Positions 1 to 5,203 of a DNA stretch of 5,203 nt are shown in pieces. The position numbers and the translations under genes are program-made. The first letter of the stretch is position 1. Every line of letters begins with the position of its first letter. The notes beneath the pieces are model-generated. The model saw nothing but the letters and a program-made list of their open reading frames with translations. It was not told the origin of the DNA and did no database searches. Source of the DNA: Acidimicrobiia bacterium (GTDB taxonomy: Bacteria > Actinomycetota > Acidimicrobiia > IMCC26256); assembly GCA_023262065.1 (NCBI GenBank), contig JALRDW010000281.1, positions 1 through 5,203 on the forward strand, given 5' to 3'.

Positions 1-134
1 TGGGCGGACCGCTCGTCGAGGTGGGCGAAGGGCGCGCGGTCCGCCTCCAGCGCGCGGAACGGACTATGAGGCGAGCCGTACCAGATGACCCCGAACATCG
101 GGCGGCCGCTGCCGCGGTGGCGCTCCAAGAACTG
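1..134 (-). pseudogene. Sulfatase (alkaline-phosphatase superfamily) internal fragment fused in frame to the MFS gene
   Basis: Codons 394-437 of the minus-strand frame read as soluble protein, beginning QFLERHR and continuing [18 protein letters not shown], then [15 protein letters not shown]. This matches the mid-to-C-terminal core of type I sulfatases: an FLxxH helix, a strand 'PFFAVIWFGSPHSPF' with the conserved PHxP histidine (here H416), then 'DRAPF..LDE', which in the family precedes a 'HYGELVAMD' segment that would lie beyond the left edge. The CxPxR formylglycine site and first metal-binding aspartates lie N-terminal to this region and are absent, replaced by the exporter. The piece alone could not be an active sulfatase. 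The identification is by recognised family pattern, not a database search. It could be a real truncated gene fused by recombination, or a chimeric join made during assembly. Confidence 0.68.
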
Positions 135-1313
135 GATCGCCTCGGTGGCCGGTGCCGTCGTGAGCCCGATGCCCCCGCCCACCAGGATCATCTGCCCGAC
201 GATCACGAGGTACGGGGTCCCGAGGGTCAGGAACGAGATCCACACGAACCCGATCGACATCGCGAGCAGGCCGAGCGCGACGACGCGTCGGTTCCCGAAC
301 CTGACCGCGGCACGGGTGCCGAGCACCGACGCCGATCCCACCGCGAACGCGACCGGGAGAGTTCGTACCCCGGCCGAGAACGGCGAGTAGCCGCGCACCG
401 ACTGCATGTACTGGGTGATGAGGAAGATGAACCCGAACAGCGCGAAGAAGGCGACGGTGATCGATCCGCTCGCCGCGCTGAACCGCGGGTTGCGGAACAA
501 CCGGACATCGAGCATCGGGTGCTCACGACCGCGTTCCCACCACACGAAGACGAGGAAGCTCAGGGCTGCGAGCGCGAACAGCCCGAGCGTCGCCGGCGCC
601 AGCCAACCCCAGTCCGGGGCCTGGATGATCGCGGTCACGAGCGCGCCGAGTGCGACCACCGACACCCCGAGGCCGACCCCGTCGATCGGCGGGGCCTCCG
701 GATCTCGGGAGTTGCGCACCACGGCTGCGGTGAGGACCATCGCGAGCGCACTCATCGGCACCATGAGCCAGAAGATGGAGGGCCACGCGAACCGCTCGAG
801 CAACCAACCACCGACGATCGGGCCGGTCGCCACCCCGAGACCGGTCATCGCGCCCCACGCGCCGATGGCCTTCGCCCGCTCGGTGCGATCCCGGAACGAG
901 TCGGAGATGATCGACAGCGTCGTCGGGAACACGATCGCTGCGCCGAGACCGGACACCGCGCGCATCACCACGAGCGAGCCCACGCCGCCCGCGAGAGCCG
1001 CGCCGACGTTGCCGGCGATGAACACCGCGAGTCCGACCATGAGGGCCGGACGCCGGCCGTAGCGGTCGGCGAGCGTGCCGAACACGAGCACGAACGAGGC
1101 GAACGCCAGGTTGTACGCATCGACGATCCACTTGAGACCGGTGGTGGTCGCGCCCAGTTCCTCCACGAACGTCGGCAGCGCGATGTTGACCGTCGACCCG
1201 TCGAGCAGGACCGAGTACGTCGCAAGGCACACGACCGCGAGCACCAGCCAGCGCCGGGGGTCCGGGGTCGGCTCCGTCCCGACCACCGACCGGTCCAGCG
1301 GCATCTCCGTCAT
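1..1313 (-). CDS. DHA2-type MFS drug exporter, N-terminal ~393 residues, joined in frame to a sulfatase fragment; 3' end outside window
   Basis: Translation from ATG at 1313 gives 437 residues with no stop before the left edge. Residues 1-393 are a typical EmrB/QacA (DHA2, 14-helix) proton-driven exporter of the inner membrane. TM1 runs about 22-45 and carries the [11 protein letters not shown] motif (37-47). W62 and D65-AYNL follow, then MFS motif [11 protein letters not shown] (79-88). R118 lies in the motif B region, and motif C ([19 protein letters not shown]) is at 151-169. Further helices continue to about residue 385, ending in the family-typical [10 protein letters not shown] segment. 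Family members normally run to about 480-530 residues with two or more further helices; here the helices stop. Residues 394-437 are hydrophilic and match a sulfatase instead. No good Shine-Dalgarno precedes the ATG, but no better in-frame start exists upstream. The substrate cannot be told from sequence. The exporter assignment is firm; whether the fused product exists in the cell is doubtful. Confidence 0.85.
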   Translation of the reverse strand, partial: MTEMPLDRSVVGTEPTPDPRRWLVLAVVCLATYSVLLDGSTVNIALPTFVEELGATTTGLKWIVDAYNLAFASFVLVFGTLADRYGRRPALMVGLAVFIAGNVGAALAGGVGSLVVMRAVSGLGAAIVFPTTLSIISDSFRDRTERAKAIGAWGAMTGLGVATGPIVGGWLLERFAWPSIFWLMVPMSALAMVLTAAVVRNSRDPEAPPIDGVGLGVSVVALGALVTAIIQAPDWGWLAPATLGLFALAALSFLVFVWWERGREHPMLDVRLFRNPRFSAASGSITVAFFALFGFIFLITQYMQSVRGYSPFSAGVRTLPVAFAVGSASVLGTRAAVRFGNRRVVALGLLAMSIGFVWISFLTLGTPYLVIVGQMILVGGGIGLTTAPATEAIQFLERHRGSGRPMFGVIWYGSPHSPFRALEADRAPFAHLDERSA

Positions 1314-1413
1314 GGCCGTGACGGTAGATCGTCCGGTCAGCCGGGCCCGACTCGCCGCGCCCGGACGCCGCCGTGCCCGGACGCGGAGTCATCGGGTATC
1401 TTCACGGCTCGCT

Positions 1414-1487
1414 GCGGATGTAGTTCAGCGGCAGAACATCAGCTTCCCAAGCTGAGAACGCGGGTTCGATTCCCGTCATCCGCTCCA
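1414..1487 (+). tRNA. tRNA-Gly (anticodon CCC), with encoded CCA
   Basis: A full cloverleaf folds. The acceptor GCGGATG (1414-1420) pairs perfectly with CATCCGC (1477-1483), followed by discriminator T1484 and an encoded CCA (1485-1487). The D stem is GTTC/GAAC (1423-1426 with 1434-1437) around AGCGGCA. The anticodon stem is TCAGC/GCTGA (1439-1443 with 1451-1455), with loop TTCCCAA giving anticodon CCC at 1446-1448. The T arm (1460-1476) has a 5-bp stem closed by one G-T pair and loop TTCGATT. CCC reads the GGG glycine codon, and discriminator U is usual for bacterial tRNA-Gly. It stands alone between a divergent exporter gene and a secreted-protein gene. A weak TATCTT at 1397-1402 could be a -10 element, without a convincing -35. 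Confidence 0.96.
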
Positions 1488-1491
1488 CGCA

Positions 1492-1515
1492 TCGGGCCGC
1501 CTCCGGGCGGCCCGA
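1492..1515 (+). terminator. GC hairpin directly behind tRNA-Gly, likely terminator or 3' processing stem
   Basis: TCGGGCCGCC (1492-1501) and GGCGGCCCGA (1506-1515) are perfectly complementary over 10 bp around a TCCG tetraloop. The stem begins four bases after the encoded CCA. No T-tract follows, so it is not a canonical intrinsic terminator, but U-less hairpins behind tRNA genes are common in GC-rich actinobacteria. The symmetric stem could act on either strand. Confidence 0.7.
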
Positions 1516-1648
1516 GTCGCGTCCGGGCCCGGGTTCGCCGCTCGGCCCGGAATCTTGTGCAGTTACGCCCTGATCGTGGGCGTCGAAGCTCGATCGGGCG
1601 GAGCGCGTCGTTGCCGATGCCCCGTGCGCCCGCGACGCTCGACGGAAC

Positions 1649-1661
1649 CCCGATGCTCGGG
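1649..1661. repeat. Small inverted repeat upstream of the Tat-exported protein gene
   Basis: CCCGA (1649-1653) and TCGGG (1657-1661) are complementary around TGC, 27 bases before the ATG at 1689. It could form a short mRNA hairpin upstream of the ribosome binding site or be chance in GC-rich DNA. Apart from this, 1516-1676 shows no promoter or gene I can support. Confidence 0.25.
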
Positions 1662-1688
1662 ACGACCCTGCGGACGAGGAGCGCCACG

Positions 1689-2258
1689 ATGACCAGTGCA
1701 CACCCTGCGACCGACCACTCGACCGACCGTCGGGGGTTCATGCGACGCGCCGGCGTCATGCTCGGCGGGGCCTCCGCCGCGGCCCTGGCCCTCGGCACGG
1801 GGACCGCCGCGGCCGAGGACGCGCCCGTGAAGCCGTCGATCGACCGTGGATCGAGGGCCATGGCGGCCGGCGTGGCCTACGTCATCGCCGACGCGACGCC
1901 ACCCTGGCGCCTGTGGGACACGCGCGATCTCCGCTTCGATCCGTACGGGAAGCTCGGATCCGGCGGCATCCGCAACGTGGTGACCCCGTACACCGACTCG
2001 TTCGGGATCGGTGGAGTCGTCGTCAACGTCACGATCACCGACACCGAGGGGGCCGGCTACCTCACCGTCTACCCGAAGGGTCCGAGGCCGGGGACCTCCA
2101 CCATCAACTGGGCGGGCGGCGGTCAGATCGCGGCCAACTCCACCCAGGTGTTCCTCGCCGGAGGAGCGAGCGACTGGAACATCGATGTGTACTGCGGGGG
2201 CGGCGGCCGCACCCACTTCGTCATCGACGAGATCGCGTACCTGGTTCCCGTCCTCTGA
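1689..2258 (+). CDS. Tat-exported small beta-domain surface/secreted protein
   Basis: A 189-residue protein. ATG 1689 was chosen because AGGAG at 1677-1681 lies 7 bases upstream and because it places a Tat signal at the N-terminus: twin arginines R14-R15 in DRRGFMRR, a hydrophobic/alanine-rich stretch (about 21-41), and an A-x-A signal peptidase I site at 40-42 just before EDAPVK. The mature part is one beta-rich domain: WRLWDTRD (73-80), a glycine-rich loop, VVNVTITD (111-118), GYLTVYPKG (123-131), a TSTINW strand (137-141), ANSTQVFLAGG (149-159), and a closing THFVIDEIAYL (175-185). This pattern (RLxDTR ... NVTxTD ... GYLTVxP ... N ... A ... THxVxDxxGY) recurs as a C-terminal or repeated domain in large secreted actinobacterial proteins. 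Here it stands alone behind a signal peptide. A single cysteine, C169, is present. I see no catalytic motif; a structural or carbohydrate/surface-binding role is only a guess. Confidence 0.85.
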   Translation: MTSAHPATDHSTDRRGFMRRAGVMLGGASAAALALGTGTAAAEDAPVKPSIDRGSRAMAAGVAYVIADATPPWRLWDTRDLRFDPYGKLGSGGIRNVVTPYTDSFGIGGVVVNVTITDTEGAGYLTVYPKGPRPGTSTINWAGGGQIAANSTQVFLAGGASDWNIDVYCGGGGRTHFVIDEIAYLVPVL

Positions 2259-2283
2259 CCGTTCCGTCGCAGATCTCGCGCAC

Positions 2284-3561
2284 CTACCCCGAGGCTCGGT
2301 CGCTCGGCGACGCGATCAGGAGATCGAGGAGGACCTCGGTGGTCGCCCAGTGGTCCGTGCCGAGGCATGCGGTCGCGATCGCCTGCTCGGCGACCCGCGC
2401 CGCCGTACCGTCCTCGACCGCAGCGTCCGCCGCGAGGCCCGCCGCCACGACCTGCAACTCGTGCAGCACCGAGAGCGACCCGGCACCGGTGCGCACGCGC
2501 TCGACCACGGCCGGGATCGCGTCCGCAGCACCGGCGAGCCGTCGCAGCGTTCCCCGCAGCAGCGCCGCCGTCGTGTCGGGTGTCCCGCCCTCGATCCCGG
2601 CCGCGACGATGCGGGTCCGCAGGACGCTGTCGGCGAGGTCCGCCAGCCTCGGGAACATCAGTACGACCGTCTCGAACGACACGCCCACCCGCTCCGCCAC
2701 CGCATGGAGGTCGTCGAGGTCGACGCCGGCGGCCCAAGCGGCGTCCGCCGCGGCCACGACCCGGGTGAACGCCGCGAGGGCCTCCGGGTCGTCGGGCAGG
2801 CGCGGGTCGGCCATGGCGCCGTCCTCGGTGAGCGCGAGCATGAAGATGAGGATCGCCTCGACGAACTCGTCGACCGAGACCGCCTCCGGATGGAGGACGA
2901 GGCGGTCGAGCGCACCCTCGGCGATGGTGTGGAGGATCACGACGATCTTGTCGATCGTGTACCCCTCGATCGGGCGGCGCCCGACCGCGGCGAGCGATTC
3001 CTGGACGAGCCACCGCAGGTGCTCGCGCGTGTGCTCCCACTCGCGGCGCGCCGCGTCGCGCACCTCCTGCGCTACCGCACGGTGCTCGTCGGCGACGATG
3101 ACCCGGCCCGCCCAAGCGGGGCTGGCGGTGATCGCCACCGCCCGCATGATGCGACTCAGCGGGAAGGCCGGGTCGGCCAGGCCGGCGACGAGCAGTTGGC
3201 GGATGGCGGCGGTCGGGTCCATCGGGGCGTCGGGCGCGGCGTACTCCCCGATCGCCTCGGCGCTGATCTCATCGGTCGTGCGCCAGCCCAGCACCTCGGA
3301 GCGGAAGTTCGGATCGACACCCGTCCCGGCGATCCGGGCGAGCACGTCGTCGGGACGACCGAGGAGGCGGTAGGCGGTGTCGATGCTCACCGCTCCGGAG
3401 CGCCGGGCCAGGGCCGAGGGCGACACGAGTGAGGCGATACCTCCGACGCCCTCCTCCAGGATCCGGACCATGCCCTCCTCCACGAGAGCGGCCCGGGCGG
3501 CCTCCGCCTTCTCGTCCCACTTCGTCCGCGACCGTGCACCGGAATCCGATCTCCCTGCCAT
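2284..3561 (-). CDS. TetR-like transcriptional regulator with two HTH domains
   Basis: A 425-residue protein if it starts at ATG 3561 (MAGRSDSG). The open frame extends 59 codons further upstream, but that extension is low-complexity, reads through the inverted repeat region and has no family resemblance. The N-terminal domain (about 20-80) looks like a TetR DNA-binding domain: an amphipathic helix ending EEGVGGIASL, then VSPSALARRSGAVSIDTAYRLLG (46-68) as helix-turn-helix, then DDVLARI. A long alpha-helical region follows (about 115-250). A second TetR-like HTH lies at about 265-315: VDLDDLHAVAERVGVSFETVVLMF (280-303), then PRLADLADSVL. A further helical segment fills the C-terminus. Usual TetR proteins are about 190-230 residues, so this is two TetR units in one chain. 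It diverges from the TMEM175/flavoprotein pair and converges on the Tat protein gene with a 25-base gap. No clear Shine-Dalgarno precedes the ATG, so leaderless translation is possible. The ligand is unknown. Confidence 0.8.
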   Translation of the reverse strand: MAGRSDSGARSRTKWDEKAEAARAALVEEGMVRILEEGVGGIASLVSPSALARRSGAVSIDTAYRLLGRPDDVLARIAGTGVDPNFRSEVLGWRTTDEISAEAIGEYAAPDAPMDPTAAIRQLLVAGLADPAFPLSRIMRAVAITASPAWAGRVIVADEHRAVAQEVRDAARREWEHTREHLRWLVQESLAAVGRRPIEGYTIDKIVVILHTIAEGALDRLVLHPEAVSVDEFVEAILIFMLALTEDGAMADPRLPDDPEALAAFTRVVAAADAAWAAGVDLDDLHAVAERVGVSFETVVLMFPRLADLADSVLRTRIVAAGIEGGTPDTTAALLRGTLRRLAGAADAIPAVVERVRTGAGSLSVLHELQVVAAGLAADAAVEDGTAARVAEQAIATACLGTDHWATTEVLLDLLIASPSDRASG

Positions 3562-3571
3562 AGGACCATCA

Positions 3572-3588
3572 TCGGATACATCATCCGA
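3572..3588. promoter_or_regulatory. Inverted repeat, candidate operator next to the TetR-like gene start
   Basis: TCGGAT (3572-3577) and ATCCGA (3583-3588) form perfect 6-bp arms around a 5-base spacer, ACATC. The element ends 11 bases upstream of the regulator's ATG at 3561, where a repressor would block its own transcription. It lies in an AT-rich island (about 3560-3616) in otherwise GC-rich DNA. The size and symmetry suit a TetR-type homodimer; the assignment rests on position and symmetry only. Confidence 0.45.
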
Positions 3589-3593
3589 AAAAT

Positions 3594-3612
3594 GCAAGAG
3601 GATCGTTCTTGC
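3594..3612. promoter_or_regulatory. Second inverted repeat in the divergent intergenic region
   Basis: GCAAGA (3594-3599) and TCTTGC (3607-3612) are perfect 6-bp arms around a 7-base spacer. Symmetry extends to flanking AAT (3591-3593) and ATT (3614-3616) if one base, G3613, is skipped. Five bases separate it from the neighbouring repeat at 3572-3588. The arm sequences differ between the two repeats, so they may bind different proteins, or this one may include promoter elements (TTGCAT on the minus strand, TTGCGA on the plus strand). The remaining intergenic DNA (3617-3765) is GC-rich, with no other signal I can support. Confidence 0.4.
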
Positions 3613-3777
3613 GATTGGCCGCGGGGACCCGCAGGATTCCGGACATGCGCCCCCGGGCGCACCGGGCAGGGATCGGACGGGCGGGGACGGGGCAGCGTCC
3701 TCCGCCCGTTCATCACCGCGTTCCCCGCTCGGCTCCACGCCTAGTCTCCGGACCCGAGCGGAGCGAGGGAGTCAGCG

Positions 3778-4419
3778 GTGGAGCAGGGAACGGCGGTCGG
3801 CACCGGCCGGATCGAGGCCCTGAGCGACGGCGTGTTCGCCGTGGCCCTCACCATCCTGACCTTCGACGTGGTGGCCGCCGTCCGGGACACCACCGAGGGC
3901 GAGGCGCTGACCCGCCACCTCCTCGACTCCTGGCCCACCTATGCCGCGTACCTCGTCGGCTTCCTCACCATCCTCGTGTGCTGGATCAACCATCAACGGG
4001 TGTTCCACTACGTCACACGCTCGGACGCCGGTCTGGTGTGGATCAACGGACTCCAACTCGCGCTCGTCGCCGTCGTCCCTGCACCGACCGCGATCCTCGC
4101 CCAGCATCCGAGCGGCGCCGGCCTGCGCACAGCGACGATCGTCTACGGCATGACGTTCCTCCTCATGGCGTTCTCGTTCTGGGGACTGTGGCGCTACGTG
4201 TCACGTCGCGGTCTCGCCGACCGCGCGATCGACCCCGAGCGGTACGACGGCATCGCCCGGATCTACGGACTCGCCGTGCTCTGGACGATCGCGTGCCTCG
4301 GCGTCGCATTCGTGAGCGTGTACCCCGCGCTCGTCATGTGGTCGATCATGTTCGCGGTCTTCGCGTTCCCGGCCGAGTTCGCGGGCATCGCCGGACGGCG
4401 CGTCGCCCGCACGACCTGA
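3778..4419 (+). CDS. TMEM175-family (DUF1211) integral membrane protein, putative potassium channel
   Basis: A 213-residue protein starting at GTG 3778, supported by AGGGAG at 3766-3771 six bases upstream. The family signature is at the start of TM1: RIEALSDGVFAVALT (11-25), matching the R-x-E-A-F-S-D-G-V-x-A-x-x-x-T pattern of prokaryotic TMEM175 proteins. Six likely membrane helices follow: about 15-35, 52-70, 86-107, 118-138, 160-180 and 182-202. This is one six-helix repeat, as in bacterial homologues, which assemble as tetramers around TM1. The FSD phenylalanine is leucine here (L15), with S16 and D17 kept. Counting from FSD, the position of the human filter isoleucine (I46) is V22. Bacterial members conduct potassium weakly and selectively; whether this one does is inferred from family only. 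The flavoprotein gene starts 32 bases after its stop, suggesting co-transcription. Confidence 0.85.
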   Translation: MEQGTAVGTGRIEALSDGVFAVALTILTFDVVAAVRDTTEGEALTRHLLDSWPTYAAYLVGFLTILVCWINHQRVFHYVTRSDAGLVWINGLQLALVAVVPAPTAILAQHPSGAGLRTATIVYGMTFLLMAFSFWGLWRYVSRRGLADRAIDPERYDGIARIYGLAVLWTIACLGVAFVSVYPALVMWSIMFAVFAFPAEFAGIAGRRVARTT

Positions 4420-4425
4420 CCCGAT

Positions 4426-4443
4426 CAGACCAGACCAGACCAG
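4426..4443 (+). repeat. Tandem pentamer CAGAC x3 leading into the ribosome binding site
   Basis: CAGAC occurs three times in tandem (4426-4440) with a partial fourth unit (CAG), filling most of the 32-base gap between the TMEM175-family stop and the flavoprotein start. The repeat abuts the AGGAGG Shine-Dalgarno at 4442-4447. Copy-number change by slippage would alter only the untranslated spacer. Confidence 0.6.
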
Positions 4444-4451
4444 GAGGCACC

Positions 4452-5203
4452 ATGCGCGTCCTCATCCTCGGCGCCGGCTTCGGCGGCCTCGAACTGACCA
4501 CCCGAATCGCCGACGAACTCGGCGACGCCGTCGAGGTGACCCTCATCGATCGGCGCGAGGGGTTCGTGTTCGGCTTCTCCAAGCTCGACGTGATGTTCGG
4601 TCGCACCACCGCGGAGCACGTGCTCCACCGTTACGCCGACATCGTGAAGCCCGGCGTCACGTTCGTGCAGACCGAGATCCGCGCGATCGACGCGGCGAAC
4701 AAGCGGGTCACGACCGATGCGGGCACCTTCGAGGCCGACGTCATGCTCGTCGCGCTCGGCGCCGATCTGCACCCCGAGGCCACGCCCGGCCTCCTGGAGG
4801 GTGCCAACGAGTTCTACACGAACGCTGGCGCGTTCGCGGCCCGCGAGGTGCTCGAGACGTTCGAGGGTGGCCGCGTCATCGTCGGTGTGTGCGGTGCGCC
4901 GTACAAGTGCCCGCCCGCGCCGAGTGAGACCGCGCTGCTGACCCACGATCTCCTCGTGGCGAAGGGCGTGCGCGAGCGGTCCTCGGTATCGCTCGTCGTT
5001 CCACTCCCCGCGCCGGTACCGCCGTCACCCGACACATCGAAGGCGATCCTCGAGGCGTTCGCAGCATGCGACATCGACTTCCACCCGTCGACGACCGTCA
5101 CCGCGATCGACGCCGAGCGGAAGGTCGCAGTGCTCGCCGACGGCGGAGAGATGCCGTTCGACCTGTTCCTCGCCGTACCGACGCACACCGCGCCCGCGGT
5201 CCT
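4452..5203 (+). CDS. FAD-dependent sulfide:quinone reductase-like oxidoreductase, 3' end outside window
   Basis: ATG 4452 follows a strong AGGAGG (4442-4447) by 4 bases. 250 complete codons are visible and the frame runs off the right edge; the family is usually about 380-430 residues. The N-terminus is a Rossmann FAD-binding fold: strand MRVLILGAGFGGLE (GxGxxG at 7-12) and acidic D33 ending the second strand (VTLIDRREGF), the usual ribose-binding residue. FSKLDVMFG (42-50) is typical of the sulfide:quinone reductase / flavocytochrome c sulfide dehydrogenase group. VMLVALGAD (97-105) is the second dinucleotide-fold signature. The key motif is VCGAPYKCPPAPSE (146-159), where the C-P-P-A/G-P cysteine (C153) corresponds to a redox-active cysteine of the sulfide-oxidising family; C147 is an additional cysteine. 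The second active-site cysteine would lie beyond the window. Likely role: membrane-associated oxidation of sulfide or a related thiol, passing electrons to quinone. A divergent NAD(P)/FAD oxidoreductase remains possible. Confidence 0.82.
   Translation, partial: MRVLILGAGFGGLELTTRIADELGDAVEVTLIDRREGFVFGFSKLDVMFGRTTAEHVLHRYADIVKPGVTFVQTEIRAIDAANKRVTTDAGTFEADVMLVALGADLHPEATPGLLEGANEFYTNAGAFAAREVLETFEGGRVIVGVCGAPYKCPPAPSETALLTHDLLVAKGVRERSSVSLVVPLPAPVPPSPDTSKAILEAFAACDIDFHPSTTVTAIDAERKVAVLADGGEMPFDLFLAVPTHTAPAV

Noticed and set aside
1414..1487. tRNA-Gly as an integration (att) site
   Set aside because: No integrase gene and no repeat of the tRNA 3' end were found elsewhere in the window.
1402..1701. 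Minus-strand frame containing MTGIEPAFSAWEADVLPLNYI
   Set aside because: This peptide is a well-known false protein from the antisense strand of tRNA-Gly genes; it overlaps the cloverleaf here exactly.
1439..1861. Minus-strand frame ending in GADDGNRTRVLSLGS
   Set aside because: This is another familiar spurious peptide from a tRNA antisense frame; the rest is antisense to the Tat protein gene.
21..2258. Very long plus-strand open frame (745 codons) running opposite the exporter, through the tRNA and into the Tat protein
   Set aside because: Only codons from 1689 on are a real gene. The upstream part is antisense to a well-defined exporter, is rich in R, E, H and P as expected for GC-rich shadow frames, and passes straight through a tRNA.
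2123..3115. Alternative minus-strand frame of 330 codons
   Set aside because: It is dominated by R, G, A and P, overlaps the regulator in another frame and the Tat gene in antisense, and shows no domain pattern.
3609..3637. TTGCGA-N17-CAGGAT as a promoter for the TMEM175-family gene
   Set aside because: The spacing is right but the -10 matches consensus at only three of six positions, so it is too weak to annotate.
3562..3738. 59-codon N-terminal extension of the TetR-like protein
   Set aside because: It is low-complexity with no helix matching the family, lies across the inverted repeats, and the internal ATG at 3561 gives a normal TetR-type N-terminus.
1..5203. CRISPR arrays, insertion sequences, long repeats
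   Set aside because: No regularly spaced repeats, transposase-like frames or terminal inverted repeats were seen on either strand.

Overview
This is a GC-rich window whose codons end overwhelmingly in G or C. The gene content (an EmrB/QacA-type drug exporter, a two-HTH TetR-like regulator, a Tat-exported beta-domain protein, a tRNA with encoded CCA) fits an actinobacterium. The secreted beta-domain (RLxDTR ... GYLTVYP ... THxVxD) is a kind I associate with Acidimicrobiia and related lineages, so that group is a reasonable but unproven guess.

Layout from left to right. (1) Positions 1-1313, minus strand: a 14-helix (DHA2-type) MFS exporter gene. After codon 393 it stops looking like a transporter and continues in the same frame as a piece of a sulfatase, then runs off the left edge. 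(2) Positions 1414-1487, plus strand: tRNA-Gly with anticodon CCC, followed at once by a perfect 10-bp GC hairpin. The 100 bases between the exporter start and the tRNA show no convincing promoter, and the 170 bases between the hairpin and the next gene hold only a small inverted repeat. (3) Positions 1689-2258, plus strand: a small Tat-exported protein. (4) Positions 2284-3561, minus strand: a large regulator with two TetR-like DNA-binding domains, convergent with (3) across only 25 bases. (5) Positions 3562-3777: a divergent intergenic region with a local AT-rich island and two inverted repeats just upstream of the regulator. (6) Positions 3778-4419 and 4452 to the right edge, plus strand: a TMEM175-family (DUF1211) membrane protein, then a sulfide:quinone-reductase-like flavoprotein 32 bases downstream, probably one operon.

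The regulator and the TMEM175/flavoprotein pair form a plausible divergent unit: the regulator may control itself, and perhaps the pair, through the inverted repeats. This is inference from position only.

The most remarkable observation is the in-frame join between the exporter and the sulfatase at about position 134-143. It is either an assembly chimera or a real recombination scar. Nothing else in the window clearly forms a new biological system.
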